NCBI RefSeq assembly: GCF_001426645.1
Contig: NZ_LMEX01000004.1
Location: forward strand, 492 to 64,491
Reading direction: 5' to 3'
Origin: Rhodanobacter sp. Root480
Lineage (GTDB): Bacteria; Pseudomonadota; Gammaproteobacteria; Xanthomonadales; Rhodanobacteraceae
DNA length: 64,000 bases
The notes under the pieces are model-generated. The model saw only the letters and a program-made list of their open reading frames with translations. It was not told where the DNA came from and ran no database searches. The position numbers and the translations under genes are program-made. This document shows positions 56,779 through 64,000 of this stretch, in pieces. Each line of letters starts with the position of its first letter. Within the stretch, counting starts at the first letter, position 1.

Positions 56779-57357
56779 TCAGGCACGGCGATAAAGCGCC
56801 CCGCGCGCATCGCCGGCATGGCTCTCCCGTTGCAGTTGCCAGTTCGGCGGCAGGGTCGGCGTCACCGCGCGCGGCGATTCCACGTAGATCAACGCCGCCG
56901 TGGCCAGCCAGCCACCCTGTTCCAGTTGCTGCGCCAGCGCTTCCCACAACCCCAGCGCAAACGGTGGGTCCAGCAAGACCAGATCATGCGGCCGCCCCGT
57001 CCCACGCAGGAAAGCCTCCGCATCCATTGCCGCCACCGCGCCGCCGGCCTGCTTGAGCCGGGCCAGATTCTGCTCGATCGCCCGCGCCGCCCGCGCCTCA
57101 CGCTCGACGAACTGCACGCTGGCTGCACCGCGCGACAACGCCTCGATGCCCAGCGCGCCCGTACCCGCGCACAAATCAAGCACACGCGCACCGGCGATGG
57201 TGGGGGCCAGCCAGTTGAACAGGGTCTCCCGCAGCCGCTCGGCCGTGGGCCGCAGGCCCGGCATGTCCGCCACATCGAGCCGCGAATTGCGCAGGTTGCC
57301 GCCGATGATGCGGATGCGACCGGGGGCCCCCTGGCGGGCAGTGCTCACCAGCGCCAC
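56779..57357 (-). CDS. rsmD: 16S rRNA (guanine966-N2)-methyltransferase RsmD
   Basis: 192 residues, GTG start. RIIGGNLRNSRLDV, GLRPTAERLRETLFNWL, SAM motif LDLCAGTGALGIEALSRGA, and the catalytic DPPF. Next to coaD and divergent from ftsY, as in many proteobacteria. Confidence 0.95.
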   Translation of the reverse strand: MALVSTARQGAPGRIRIIGGNLRNSRLDVADMPGLRPTAERLRETLFNWLAPTIAGARVLDLCAGTGALGIEALSRGAASVQFVEREARAARAIEQNLARLKQAGGAVAAMDAEAFLRGTGRPHDLVLLDPPFALGLWEALAQQLEQGGWLATAALIYVESPRAVTPTLPPNWQLQRESHAGDARGALYRRA

Positions 57358-57458
57358 CCATCGCGGCGGCAGGCATGCGGGACGGCCGAAACATCCTCAG
57401 CGGGCAGTACAGGTTGGGGTGATAGCATGCCGCCCATTGTCTTTGAATCGCGCCCGCA

Positions 57459-58583
57459 ATGCTCAAATTCTGGAAGAAAAAGCCGACCGAAACCGCATCG
57501 GCCACAACGGAGGACGCGCAGGAGCCGCAGGTCGACACCAAGGCCGATGTCGTCGCCGCCGAAAGCCATCCGCAGGATTTGCCGGTAGCGCTGACCGAGG
57601 CACCCGCGTCCGACGAACAAGCTGCCGCCGCAGAAACGGCCGTGGCCGTCAGCGCCGAGGCGCCGGCCAAACGCAGCTGGCGCGAGCGCCTGGCGGGAAA
57701 CTCGTTCGCCCGCGGCCTCGGCACCTTGTTCGTGCGCAATCCCAAGCTCGACGACGATCTGCTGGATGAGCTGGAAACCACGCTGATCACCGCCGACGTG
57801 GGCGTGGAAGCCAGCACCGCGTTGGTGGAAGCCCTGCGCAAACGCATGCACAAGCGCGAATTCGCCGATGCGCCAGCCCTGCTCGACGCGCTGCGCCAGG
57901 CGTTGGTTGCGCTGCTGCAGCCCGTCGAGAAACCGCTGCAGGTATCGGGCAAGCAGCCGTTCGTGGTGCTGGTGGTGGGCATCAACGGTGCCGGCAAGAC
58001 CACCACCATCGGCAAGCTGGCGCGCCGCTGGAGCGACGAGAAGCACGCGGTGATGCTGGCCGCCGGCGACACCTTCCGCGCGGCCGCCGTGGAGCAGCTG
58101 AAAACCTGGGGCGAACGCAACAAGGTGCCGGTCATTTCGCAAGGCCAGGACGCCGACGCGGCCAGCGTGATCTTCGACGCCCTGCAGGCTGCGCGTTCAC
58201 GCGGCGCCGATGTACTCATCGCCGATACCGCCGGCCGGCTGCATACGCAGGGCGGCTTGATGGACGAGCTGGGCAAGATCGCCCGCGTGCTGAAGAAGAT
58301 CGACGCCGACGCGCCGCACGAGGTGTTGATGGTGATCGACGGCACCACTGGCCAGAACGCGGTCAACCAGGTACGCCAGTTTCGCGAGATCGTGGGTGTC
58401 ACCGGCCTGGTGGTGACCAAGCTGGACGGCACCGCCAAAGGCGGCGTGGTGTTCGCGCTGGCGCGCGAGTTCGGCTTGCCCATCCGCTTCGTGGGGCTGG
58501 GCGAAAGCGCCACCGACCTGCGCACCTTCGACGCCCAGGCCTATGTCGACGGCCTGCTGCCGGCCAGCCTCGGTCGTGATTGA
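57459..58583 (+). CDS. ftsY: Signal recognition particle receptor FtsY
   Basis: 374 residues. Acidic Ala/Glu-rich A domain (1-70), N domain, and GTPase G domain with P-loop GINGAGKTTT (from 174), DTFRAAAVEQLKTW, DTAGRL and TKLDGTAKGG, ending in VGLGESATDLRTFD. Confidence 0.97.
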   Translation: MLKFWKKKPTETASATTEDAQEPQVDTKADVVAAESHPQDLPVALTEAPASDEQAAAAETAVAVSAEAPAKRSWRERLAGNSFARGLGTLFVRNPKLDDDLLDELETTLITADVGVEASTALVEALRKRMHKREFADAPALLDALRQALVALLQPVEKPLQVSGKQPFVVLVVGINGAGKTTTIGKLARRWSDEKHAVMLAAGDTFRAAAVEQLKTWGERNKVPVISQGQDADAASVIFDALQAARSRGADVLIADTAGRLHTQGGLMDELGKIARVLKKIDADAPHEVLMVIDGTTGQNAVNQVRQFREIVGVTGLVVTKLDGTAKGGVVFALAREFGLPIRFVGLGESATDLRTFDAQAYVDGLLPASLGRD

Positions 58584-58599
58584 GCCGGCGCCCATCCGG

Positions 58600-58629
58600 G
58601 GCCGCCAGCGCCACGTGCCGGTGGCGGCC
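58600..58629 (+). terminator. Inverted repeat after ftsY
   Basis: GGCCGCCA and TGGCGGCC form an 8-bp stem with a 14-nt loop just past ftsY. There is no U-run, so only a weak terminator candidate. Confidence 0.35.
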
Positions 58630-58653
58630 ATCTTGCCGGCGCGAGGCTGAGCG

Positions 58654-59736
58654 ATGAGCCCACGGTTGCGACGGATACTTGCGATCGTCGGCGCCAGCGC
58701 CCTGGCGGTGTTGCTGCTGCTGGTGGGCTCGGTCTATTTCCTGCTGCAGCCCGATCGCTTCACCGCGATGTTGCAGAACCAGGCCGCCAACGCGGGGCTG
58801 GAACTCAACCTTTCGCGCCCGGCCAGCCCGTCGTTGTTCCCGCGCCCAGCGCTGGACCTGCACGGCATCACCATCAACGCGCAAGGGGCGAACCGCCCCA
58901 TCCTGCTGGCTTCCGGCGGGCGCCTGGCGCTGCCCTGGCGCACCTTGCTCGGCGGCCCCACGGTCATCACCCGGCTGGAGATCAACTCGCCCCGCGTGGA
59001 TCTCGATGCACTGCAAGCCTGGATCAACGCGCTGCCCGCGCGCGGCCCGGACACGCCGCCAGACATTCCGCGCATCGACACTGGCGTCAGCATCGATCAC
59101 GGCAGCGTGGTGCGCGGCGATCAGCTGCTGCTGGGCAATCTTTCGCTGGAAGCGGGCAGCCTCGCGTCCGGCGTGCCATTCCCGCTCAGCATTTCCGCCA
59201 ACACCGCCGACGGCATGCCGCTCCAGCTGCGCCTCTCGGCCACGCCGCGCATCCAGGGCAACGCGCTGCAACTGGAAAACATTGCCCTGTACCTTTCGCA
59301 AGGCGTCGCCACCCACATGCAACTGGCCGGCAGCGCACGCTGGCATGGCGCCGCCGATGCTGCCGCCAGCCTCGCCGGCACACTCGACCATGCGACGGCC
59401 GGGCAATACGCGATTTCGCTGGCGTTGACCCCCGCCAACCAGAGCAAACCGCTGCTGCTTTCGCTGAAGCTCGACGGCCCGGACAACCACGCCGACCTGC
59501 AACTGCCGCCGCTGGCGCTGGCACGCTGGTGGCGCCACGTGGGCAGTGGCGACAACACCCAGCTGACCGTGCCACCGGGAAGCGGCCGCGCCGACATCGC
59601 GAAAATCGACATGGGCGGCATCACCATCGAAGGCCTCACATTGCGTGCCGGTGACGAAGTGCCCGCAGCGGCCAGTGCCGCCGCCCCGGCATCACCCGCC
59701 CCCGTGCGGGGAAAAAAGCCGGCGGTTTCCAGGTGA
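58654..59736 (+). CDS. Short AsmA-like membrane-anchored protein
   Basis: 360 residues. One N-terminal helix (about 8-32, ILAIVGASALAVLLLLVGSV) followed by an AsmA-type beta-rich periplasmic domain (FLLQPDRFTAMLQNQAANAG, LNLSRPASPSLFPRPALDLH). About half the length of AsmA. It overlaps mutY by 4 bp. Confidence 0.78.
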   Translation: MSPRLRRILAIVGASALAVLLLLVGSVYFLLQPDRFTAMLQNQAANAGLELNLSRPASPSLFPRPALDLHGITINAQGANRPILLASGGRLALPWRTLLGGPTVITRLEINSPRVDLDALQAWINALPARGPDTPPDIPRIDTGVSIDHGSVVRGDQLLLGNLSLEAGSLASGVPFPLSISANTADGMPLQLRLSATPRIQGNALQLENIALYLSQGVATHMQLAGSARWHGAADAAASLAGTLDHATAGQYAISLALTPANQSKPLLLSLKLDGPDNHADLQLPPLALARWWRHVGSGDNTQLTVPPGSGRADIAKIDMGGITIEGLTLRAGDEVPAAASAAAPASPAPVRGKKPAVSR

Positions 59737-60803
59737 CCCGCAGCACGACCCGAGGCGCGCCGACCGTCGCGGCGCGCCTGCTTCACTGGTTCGACCAGCA
59801 TGGCCGCAAGGACCTGCCATGGCAGTCGGGCGATGCTGACGGCCGCGACGCCTACCGCGTGTGGCTGTCGGAAATCATGCTGCAGCAGACCCAGGTCGCC
59901 ACGGTCATCGGTTATTTCCAGCGCTTCACCGAAGCCTTGCCCACGCTGCGCGACCTGGCCACCGCGGACGAAGACACCGTGCTGGCGCTGTGGTCCGGCC
60001 TCGGCTACTACCGCCGCGCGCGCTTCCTGCACCGCGCCGCGCAGATCTGCGTGGAGCAGCACGGCGGCGAACTGCCGCGCGATTTCGTCGCCCTCAGCGC
60101 CCTGCCCGGCATCGGCCGCTCCACTGCCGGCGCGATCCTGGCGCAAGCCCATGGCCTGCGCTTCGCCATTCTCGACGGCAACGTGAAGCGCGTGCTGACC
60201 CGCTACCACGGCATCCACGGCCACCCCGGCCAGAGCGCGGTGGAAAAGTTGCTGTGGCTGCACGCCGAAAGCCACACGCCAACCGCGCGGCTGGCCGATT
60301 ACACGCAAGCCATCATGGATCTGGGCGCCACCCTCTGCGTGCGCTCGCGCCCGCGCTGCGACGCTTGCCCGCTGGCCAGCGACTGCATTGCCTACCGCGA
60401 CAACCTCACCGCGGAACTGCCCAGCCGCAAACCATCGAAAGCCCTGCTCACCCGCGCCACCGTGATGCTCGTGCTGCGCGACCGCGATGGCCGCGTGCTG
60501 CTGGAACGACGCGGCCCGCAAGGCGTCTGGTCGGGCCTGTGGAGCCTGCCCGAAGCCGCCAGCACCGACGACGCCTGGCGCCTCGCGCAACGGCACGCAC
60601 GGATCGACGACGCCCAGGCGCTGGCCCCCTTCACCCACGTCTTCAGCCACTACCGGCTCGCGATCGAGCCGCTGCTGTTCGATCGGACGACGGCACACGC
60701 CGCCATCGCCGATAATCCCGACCTGCGCTGGTGCAGCGCCACCGAACTGGCCGCACTCGGCCTGCCGGCGCCAGTCCGCACCCTGCTGCAGAACACCGCG
60801 TAG
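59733..60803 (+). CDS. mutY: Adenine DNA glycosylase MutY
   Basis: 356 residues, GTG start overlapping the previous stop. Catalytic E47 (WLSEIMLQQTQV), helix-hairpin-helix LPGIGRSTAGAI, D148 (ILDGNVKRVL), and the 4Fe-4S cysteines 202, 209, 212, 218. A C-terminal NUDIX-like domain recognises 8-oxoG opposite A. Confidence 0.97.
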   Translation: MTRSTTRGAPTVAARLLHWFDQHGRKDLPWQSGDADGRDAYRVWLSEIMLQQTQVATVIGYFQRFTEALPTLRDLATADEDTVLALWSGLGYYRRARFLHRAAQICVEQHGGELPRDFVALSALPGIGRSTAGAILAQAHGLRFAILDGNVKRVLTRYHGIHGHPGQSAVEKLLWLHAESHTPTARLADYTQAIMDLGATLCVRSRPRCDACPLASDCIAYRDNLTAELPSRKPSKALLTRATVMLVLRDRDGRVLLERRGPQGVWSGLWSLPEAASTDDAWRLAQRHARIDDAQALAPFTHVFSHYRLAIEPLLFDRTTAHAAIADNPDLRWCSATELAALGLPAPVRTLLQNTA

Positions 60804-60892
60804 ACACGCATTCGTGCGCGATGCGCTTGATACCGATCAGGGCGCAACGCAGCGCACTCCCGCAGAATTCCGCGAAGCTTCCAGGAAACCCC

Positions 60893-61171
60893 ATGACCCG
60901 TACCATTCACTGCGCCAAGCTCGACGCCGACGCCGAAGGCCTCGACTTCGCCCCCTGGCCCGGCCCGCTGGGCCAGCGCATCTACGCCGAAATCTCCAAG
61001 CCCGCCTGGCAGCAATGGCTGGCGCGCCAGACCATCCTCATCAACGAGTACCGACTCAACCCGCTCGACGCCGAAGCGCGCAAGTACCTGAGCGGGGAAA
61101 TGGAGAAATTCCTGTTCGGCGGCGAGTCCGCCATGCCTCCCGGCTTCGTCCCGCCAGACACGGAGTCTTGA
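60893..61171 (+). CDS. yggX: Probable Fe(II)-trafficking protein YggX
   Basis: 92 residues. MTRTIHCAKLDADAEGLDFA, PLGQRIYAEISKPAWQQWL and the final FLFGGESAMPPGFVPP are typical of the family, including Cys 7. RBS AGGA is 7 bp upstream. Downstream of mutY, as in many gammaproteobacteria. Confidence 0.95.
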   Translation: MTRTIHCAKLDADAEGLDFAPWPGPLGQRIYAEISKPAWQQWLARQTILINEYRLNPLDAEARKYLSGEMEKFLFGGESAMPPGFVPPDTES

Positions 61172-61253
61172 CGAAAACCCGCACATTCGGTCTAATGCGC
61201 GGCTCCCACGCATCATTGGCAACCGCACGGTTCGCCCATGGTTCCAGGTTTCC

Positions 61254-61329
61254 GGCCGGGTAGCTCAGTTGGTAGAGCAGGGGATTGAAAATCCCCGTGT
61301 CGGCGGTTCGATTCCGTCCCCGGCCACCA
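61254..61329 (+). tRNA. tRNA-Phe (GAA)
   Basis: 76 nt with encoded CCA. Acceptor GGCCGGG/CCCGGCC, D-arm TAGCTCAGTTGGTAGAGCA, anticodon loop TTGAAAA with anticodon GAA, T-arm GGCGG-TTCGATT-CCGTC. Confidence 0.98.
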
Positions 61330-61335
61330 TGCATG

Positions 61336-61366
61336 AAAAGGGCTCGCAGCGATGCGGGCCCTTTTT
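61336..61366 (+). terminator. Rho-independent terminator after tRNA-Phe
   Basis: AAAAGGGCTCGCA / TGCGGGCCCTTTTT with a 4-nt loop and a T-run. Confidence 0.88.
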
Positions 61367-61412
61367 CTTTGTGTCTGACGCGCAGCGCCATCGGCATGGC
61401 TGCAGGTAAACG

Positions 61413-61688
61413 TCAGGTGGCGTCGGAAGGCGAATACCCCGTGTTGTGGTGGCCGCCATAGGCGAGCAGCTCTTCGAGGCCGAGCGTGGCGTCGGGGGCG
61501 CGGAGTTGGTGCTCGGTAGCCGGCAACGGTGCGGTTTTCGACATCAGCGCCGCCGCCATGGCGGCGCTTTCAGCGACAACCGGCGATTTGTTGCGCTGCC
61601 GGTCGGTCAACTGCGCCGTACCCGGCAAGGTGTCTCGACTGTTGTCGACGCCGGCGGCACCGAATTGCGGAAGATTGGTGTTGCCCAT
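61413..61688 (-). CDS. Small hypothetical protein
   Basis: 91 residues from the ATG at 61688, which has GGAG 7 bp upstream. MGNTNLPQFGAAGVDNSRDT, a middle Ala-rich helix, and a Gly/His-containing tail. Polar, no membrane helix, no domain recognised. The ORF extends upstream, but there it overlaps the promoter region of the PepSY gene. Confidence 0.5.
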   Translation of the reverse strand: MGNTNLPQFGAAGVDNSRDTLPGTAQLTDRQRNKSPVVAESAAMAAALMSKTAPLPATEHQLRAPDATLGLEELLAYGGHHNTGYSPSDAT

Positions 61689-61870
61689 GCGAACGCTCCA
61701 AAGGCGTCGGTATCTACCGATCGTTGCCAGTCTCGCACCGGTGACGTCTCGGCGACGTGGATAACGTACGGGATGCGGCTTTTTGCCGCCTGTTCGCCCT
61801 GACATTCTGTTCACCGCGACTTGATCGACGGCGCTCAACACTCGCGCTTCGTCCATTACGAGGAGTCGAC

Positions 61871-62329
61871 ATGACACAGACGAACTTGCACGGCACGCGG
61901 ACCGCCGCGTGGATGAAAATCGGTGCCGCTGCGCTGGCTTTCGGGCTTGGTCTGGGCGTTTCCGCGGCGGCGCTCGCACAGTCGATGACGACACCGCAGG
62001 TGCAGGCCAAATTGACCGCGCAGGGTTACACGAAGATCCATGACGTGGAGTTCAAGGACGGCATGTGGCACGCCGACGCGAAAAGCGCGGATGGCAACGA
62101 CGTGGATGTGCGCATCGACCCGGCCACCGGCAAGGTGTACCCGGAGGACGAGGTATCGAAGTTGAGCGAGGCGGATGTGCGCGCGTCGCTGTCCACCCAG
62201 GGTTATACCGATGTCCACGACGTGGACTTCGATGACGGCGTCTGGAAGGCCAAGGCAAAAAATGCAGCGGGCAACAAGGTGGAGCTGCGGCTGGACCCGA
62301 GCAACGGCCAGGTCATCGGCAAGGACTGA
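61871..62329 (+). CDS. Secreted PepSY-domain protein with two repeats
   Basis: 152 residues. Signal peptide to about 36 (AAALAQ), then two PepSY-like repeats of about 55 residues: VQAKLTAQGYTKIHDVEFKD ... DVRIDPATGKVY and VRASLSTQGYTDVHDVDFDD ... ELRLDPSNGQVIG. RBS GAGGAG is 5 bp upstream. PepSY proteins often bind metal or inhibit proteases; the role is unknown. Confidence 0.88.
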   Translation: MTQTNLHGTRTAAWMKIGAAALAFGLGLGVSAAALAQSMTTPQVQAKLTAQGYTKIHDVEFKDGMWHADAKSADGNDVDVRIDPATGKVYPEDEVSKLSEADVRASLSTQGYTDVHDVDFDDGVWKAKAKNAAGNKVELRLDPSNGQVIGKD

Positions 62330-62345
62330 GTCCCGCTCCAACCGT

Positions 62346-62377
62346 CGCCATCGGAGGCCTCAGTGCCTTCGATGGCG
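62346..62377 (+). terminator. Hairpin after the PepSY gene
   Basis: CGCCATCG and CGATGGCG plus AGGC/GCCT form a 12-bp stem, with no U-run. Confidence 0.5.
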
Positions 62378-62752
62378 CGCCCTGGCCACCCTGCCCTTCG
62401 GCGCGCCAGCCACCCTCCGGGGGCGCCCCATTTGCGCCAACACCTAAAGTTTTGCCAATAATGGCCGCTCAGGTATCCGTGCACCCATCGCCCGATGGAT
62501 GTTTGTGCCGGAGCCGGCAGGGGCAGGTTTGAAACCGGAAGCTGGACGAGAAACAGCGTTGATGGGGAAGCTGCGGCCATGGCCGACTCACTATCGGCAC
62601 GGATCGGGCCGCGGGGAAGCTTTGTCTTTAACGATGGCTGAGCAAAATCAGCCGGAGTCACGTTCAGCATGACTGTGGTCATCCACCCGTCGACGGCGCC
62701 ATGCGTTGTTGGCCCTGCTGTGCGCGCCTTGCCCTGTGCAAGGCGCGCCAGC
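62378..62752. other. Intergenic region upstream of the propeller gene
   Basis: I see no gene, tRNA or repeat of the families found elsewhere. An in-frame ATG at 62669 could extend the following ORF. I checked for a c-di-GMP riboswitch and found no match to its conserved core. Confidence 0.5.
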
Positions 62753-64000
62753 ATGGCGTGGATGAAAATCGCCACTTTGCTGGCCTCGCTGTGGCTTTGC
62801 GCGTACCCAGCCAACGCGGAATCCACCATCGAGAGCAAACACGCCGCCGAGGCCGGCGTGCCGTTGCTGCAGAACTTCAGCCCGCTCGATTACGGCGCCG
62901 CACCACAGAACTGGGCGGTGACGCAGGACCGGCGCGGCGTGATCTACGTGGGCAACAGCGATGATGGCGTGCTGGAATACGACGGCACCCGCTGGCGCCG
63001 CATCCCCGTGCCCAACCAGAGCTCCGTGCGTTCACTGGCGGTCGACGCCAACGGCCGCGTGTACGTGGGGTGCATCGGCGAGTTCGGCTACCTCGAACCC
63101 GATGTGCATGGCCGCATGCACTACGTCTCCCTGCTCGACCGCGTCGCCCCTGCCTATCGCAATTTCGCCGACGTGTGGCGTATTTTCGTCACCGACGACG
63201 GGGTCTATTTTGGCACGGTGGCCCAGTTGTTCCGCTTGCGCGACAAGCATATGGACGTCTGGACGGCCACCACCCCGTTCGATTATTTCTTCAAGGTGCG
63301 CGACCGGTTCTACGTGCGCGCCGAGGGTCGCGGGCTGATGGAGGTCGTTGGTGACCAACTGAAGATGGTCAAGGGTGGCGCGCGTTTTGCGCACGAAAGG
63401 ATCCACGCGCTGGTGGCCTGGGGCGACGAGGCCGACCACGACGGGCCGCTGCTGGTCGGCACCCGCGAACGGGGCTGGCTTGTGCTGGACAACGGCCGCC
63501 TTGCCGCCTGGCCCAACGAGACAAACAAGATCCTGCGCGACGACCAGCTGTACGACGCGCAATGGCTTGCCAATGGCACCCTGGCCGTCGGCACACTGCA
63601 GGGCGGCGTGCTGCTGGTCGACCGCATGGGCCACCTGCTGGAGCGGCTACGCCGCAACGAAGGCCTCATCAACGACACCGTCCTGTCGATGTTCCAGGAC
63701 CGGGAGCATGGCTTGTGGCTGGCACTGGACAACGGCCTCAGCCGCCTCGACGTGGCATCCCCGCTGACCCTGTTTTCGCGCAACTCCGGACTGGACGGCA
63801 CCGTGCTGGCGATGCAGCGTTTCCGGGGCGAGCTCTACGTCGGTACCACCAAGGGCCTGTTCCTGCTGCACAGCGGGGTCGACGGCAACGCGGAGTTCGC
63901 GGCGCTGGATGGTGTCCGCGCGCAGGTCTGGAGCTTTCTGGACATGGGCGACTCGCTGCTGGCGGCGACTTCGCAAGGTGTGGTTGAAGTGAGGAATGGC
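62753..64000 (+). CDS. Exported beta-propeller sensor protein (partial, cut at right edge)
   Basis: 416 codons visible. Signal peptide or N-terminal anchor (MKIATLLASLWLCAYPANA), then two-component-regulator-type propeller repeats: APQNWAVTQDRRGVIYVGNS, VLEYDGTRWRRI, SVRSLAVDANGRVYVGCIGE, VLSMFQDREHGLWLALDNGL. This is the periplasmic sensor half of hybrid kinases, diguanylate cyclases or LuxR-type regulators; the output domain is outside. An ATG at 62669 is an alternative start. Confidence 0.8.
   Translation, partial: MAWMKIATLLASLWLCAYPANAESTIESKHAAEAGVPLLQNFSPLDYGAAPQNWAVTQDRRGVIYVGNSDDGVLEYDGTRWRRIPVPNQSSVRSLAVDANGRVYVGCIGEFGYLEPDVHGRMHYVSLLDRVAPAYRNFADVWRIFVTDDGVYFGTVAQLFRLRDKHMDVWTATTPFDYFFKVRDRFYVRAEGRGLMEVVGDQLKMVKGGARFAHERIHALVAWGDEADHDGPLLVGTRERGWLVLDNGRLAAWPNETNKILRDDQLYDAQWLANGTLAVGTLQGGVLLVDRMGHLLERLRRNEGLINDTVLSMFQDREHGLWLALDNGLSRLDVASPLTLFSRNSGLDGTVLAMQRFRGELYVGTTKGLFLLHSGVDGNAEFAALDGVRAQVWSFLDMGDSLLAATSQGVVEVRNG

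Noticed and set aside
62455-62600. Possible c-di-GMP riboswitch before the propeller gene
   Set aside because: Isolated GGGCAGGTTT and GGAAGC strings are present, but the conserved GEMM core order and pairings are not.

Overview
The window is a high-GC gammaproteobacterial chromosome segment. Gene order, the tRNA-Phe/yggX/mutY neighbourhood and interspersed TGTAGGAGCG-type repeats suggest Xanthomonadales (Lysobacterales), most likely Rhodanobacteraceae. This is inferred from content, not from a database search.

About 52 kb (1-52107) is one almost continuous polar-flagellum and chemotaxis supercluster. Read on the minus strand from 47655 leftwards it runs: cheV; flgBCDEFGHIJ-flgKL (rod, hook, rings, junction proteins); fliC; fliDST; an atypical PilZ gene; the sigma54 activator fleQ; fliEFGHIJK; fliLMNOPQR-flhBA; flhF-flhG-fliA; cheYZA-motCD-cheW-DUF2802. 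A second set, STAS-cheY-cheA-MCP, runs off the left edge. A plus-strand pair (fliK-like and FlhB-C-like, 3808-5258) lies between the two chemotaxis blocks. Divergent from cheV, the plus strand carries a soluble MCP overlapping flgA, then flgM, flgN and an EAL-like/HDOD gene.

The regulatory hierarchy can be read from the DNA. Near-consensus sigma54 -24/-12 elements precede fliE, fliL, flgB and the MCP-flgA operon. FliA (sigma28) elements of the form TCAAG/TAAAG-N11-GCCGAT precede cheV, MCP-flgA, flgM, fliC and STAS-cheY-cheA, and possibly the fliK-like gene. FleQ, FliA and FlgM are all encoded here, so the window holds three of the four core regulators; rpoN is not present.

From 52238 rightwards the content is ordinary core genome: a TMEM43-family protein, gamma-glutamyltransferase, ferredoxin, lipoprotein, coaD, rsmD, ftsY, an AsmA-like protein, mutY, yggX, tRNA-Phe, a small unknown protein, a PepSY protein, and the start of a beta-propeller sensor protein cut by the right edge.

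Several repeat families sit in the gaps: REP-like hairpins, GGGAATC tandem units, and GC-rich CCCTCTCCCC palindromes, the last of which reach into the 5' part of flgI.
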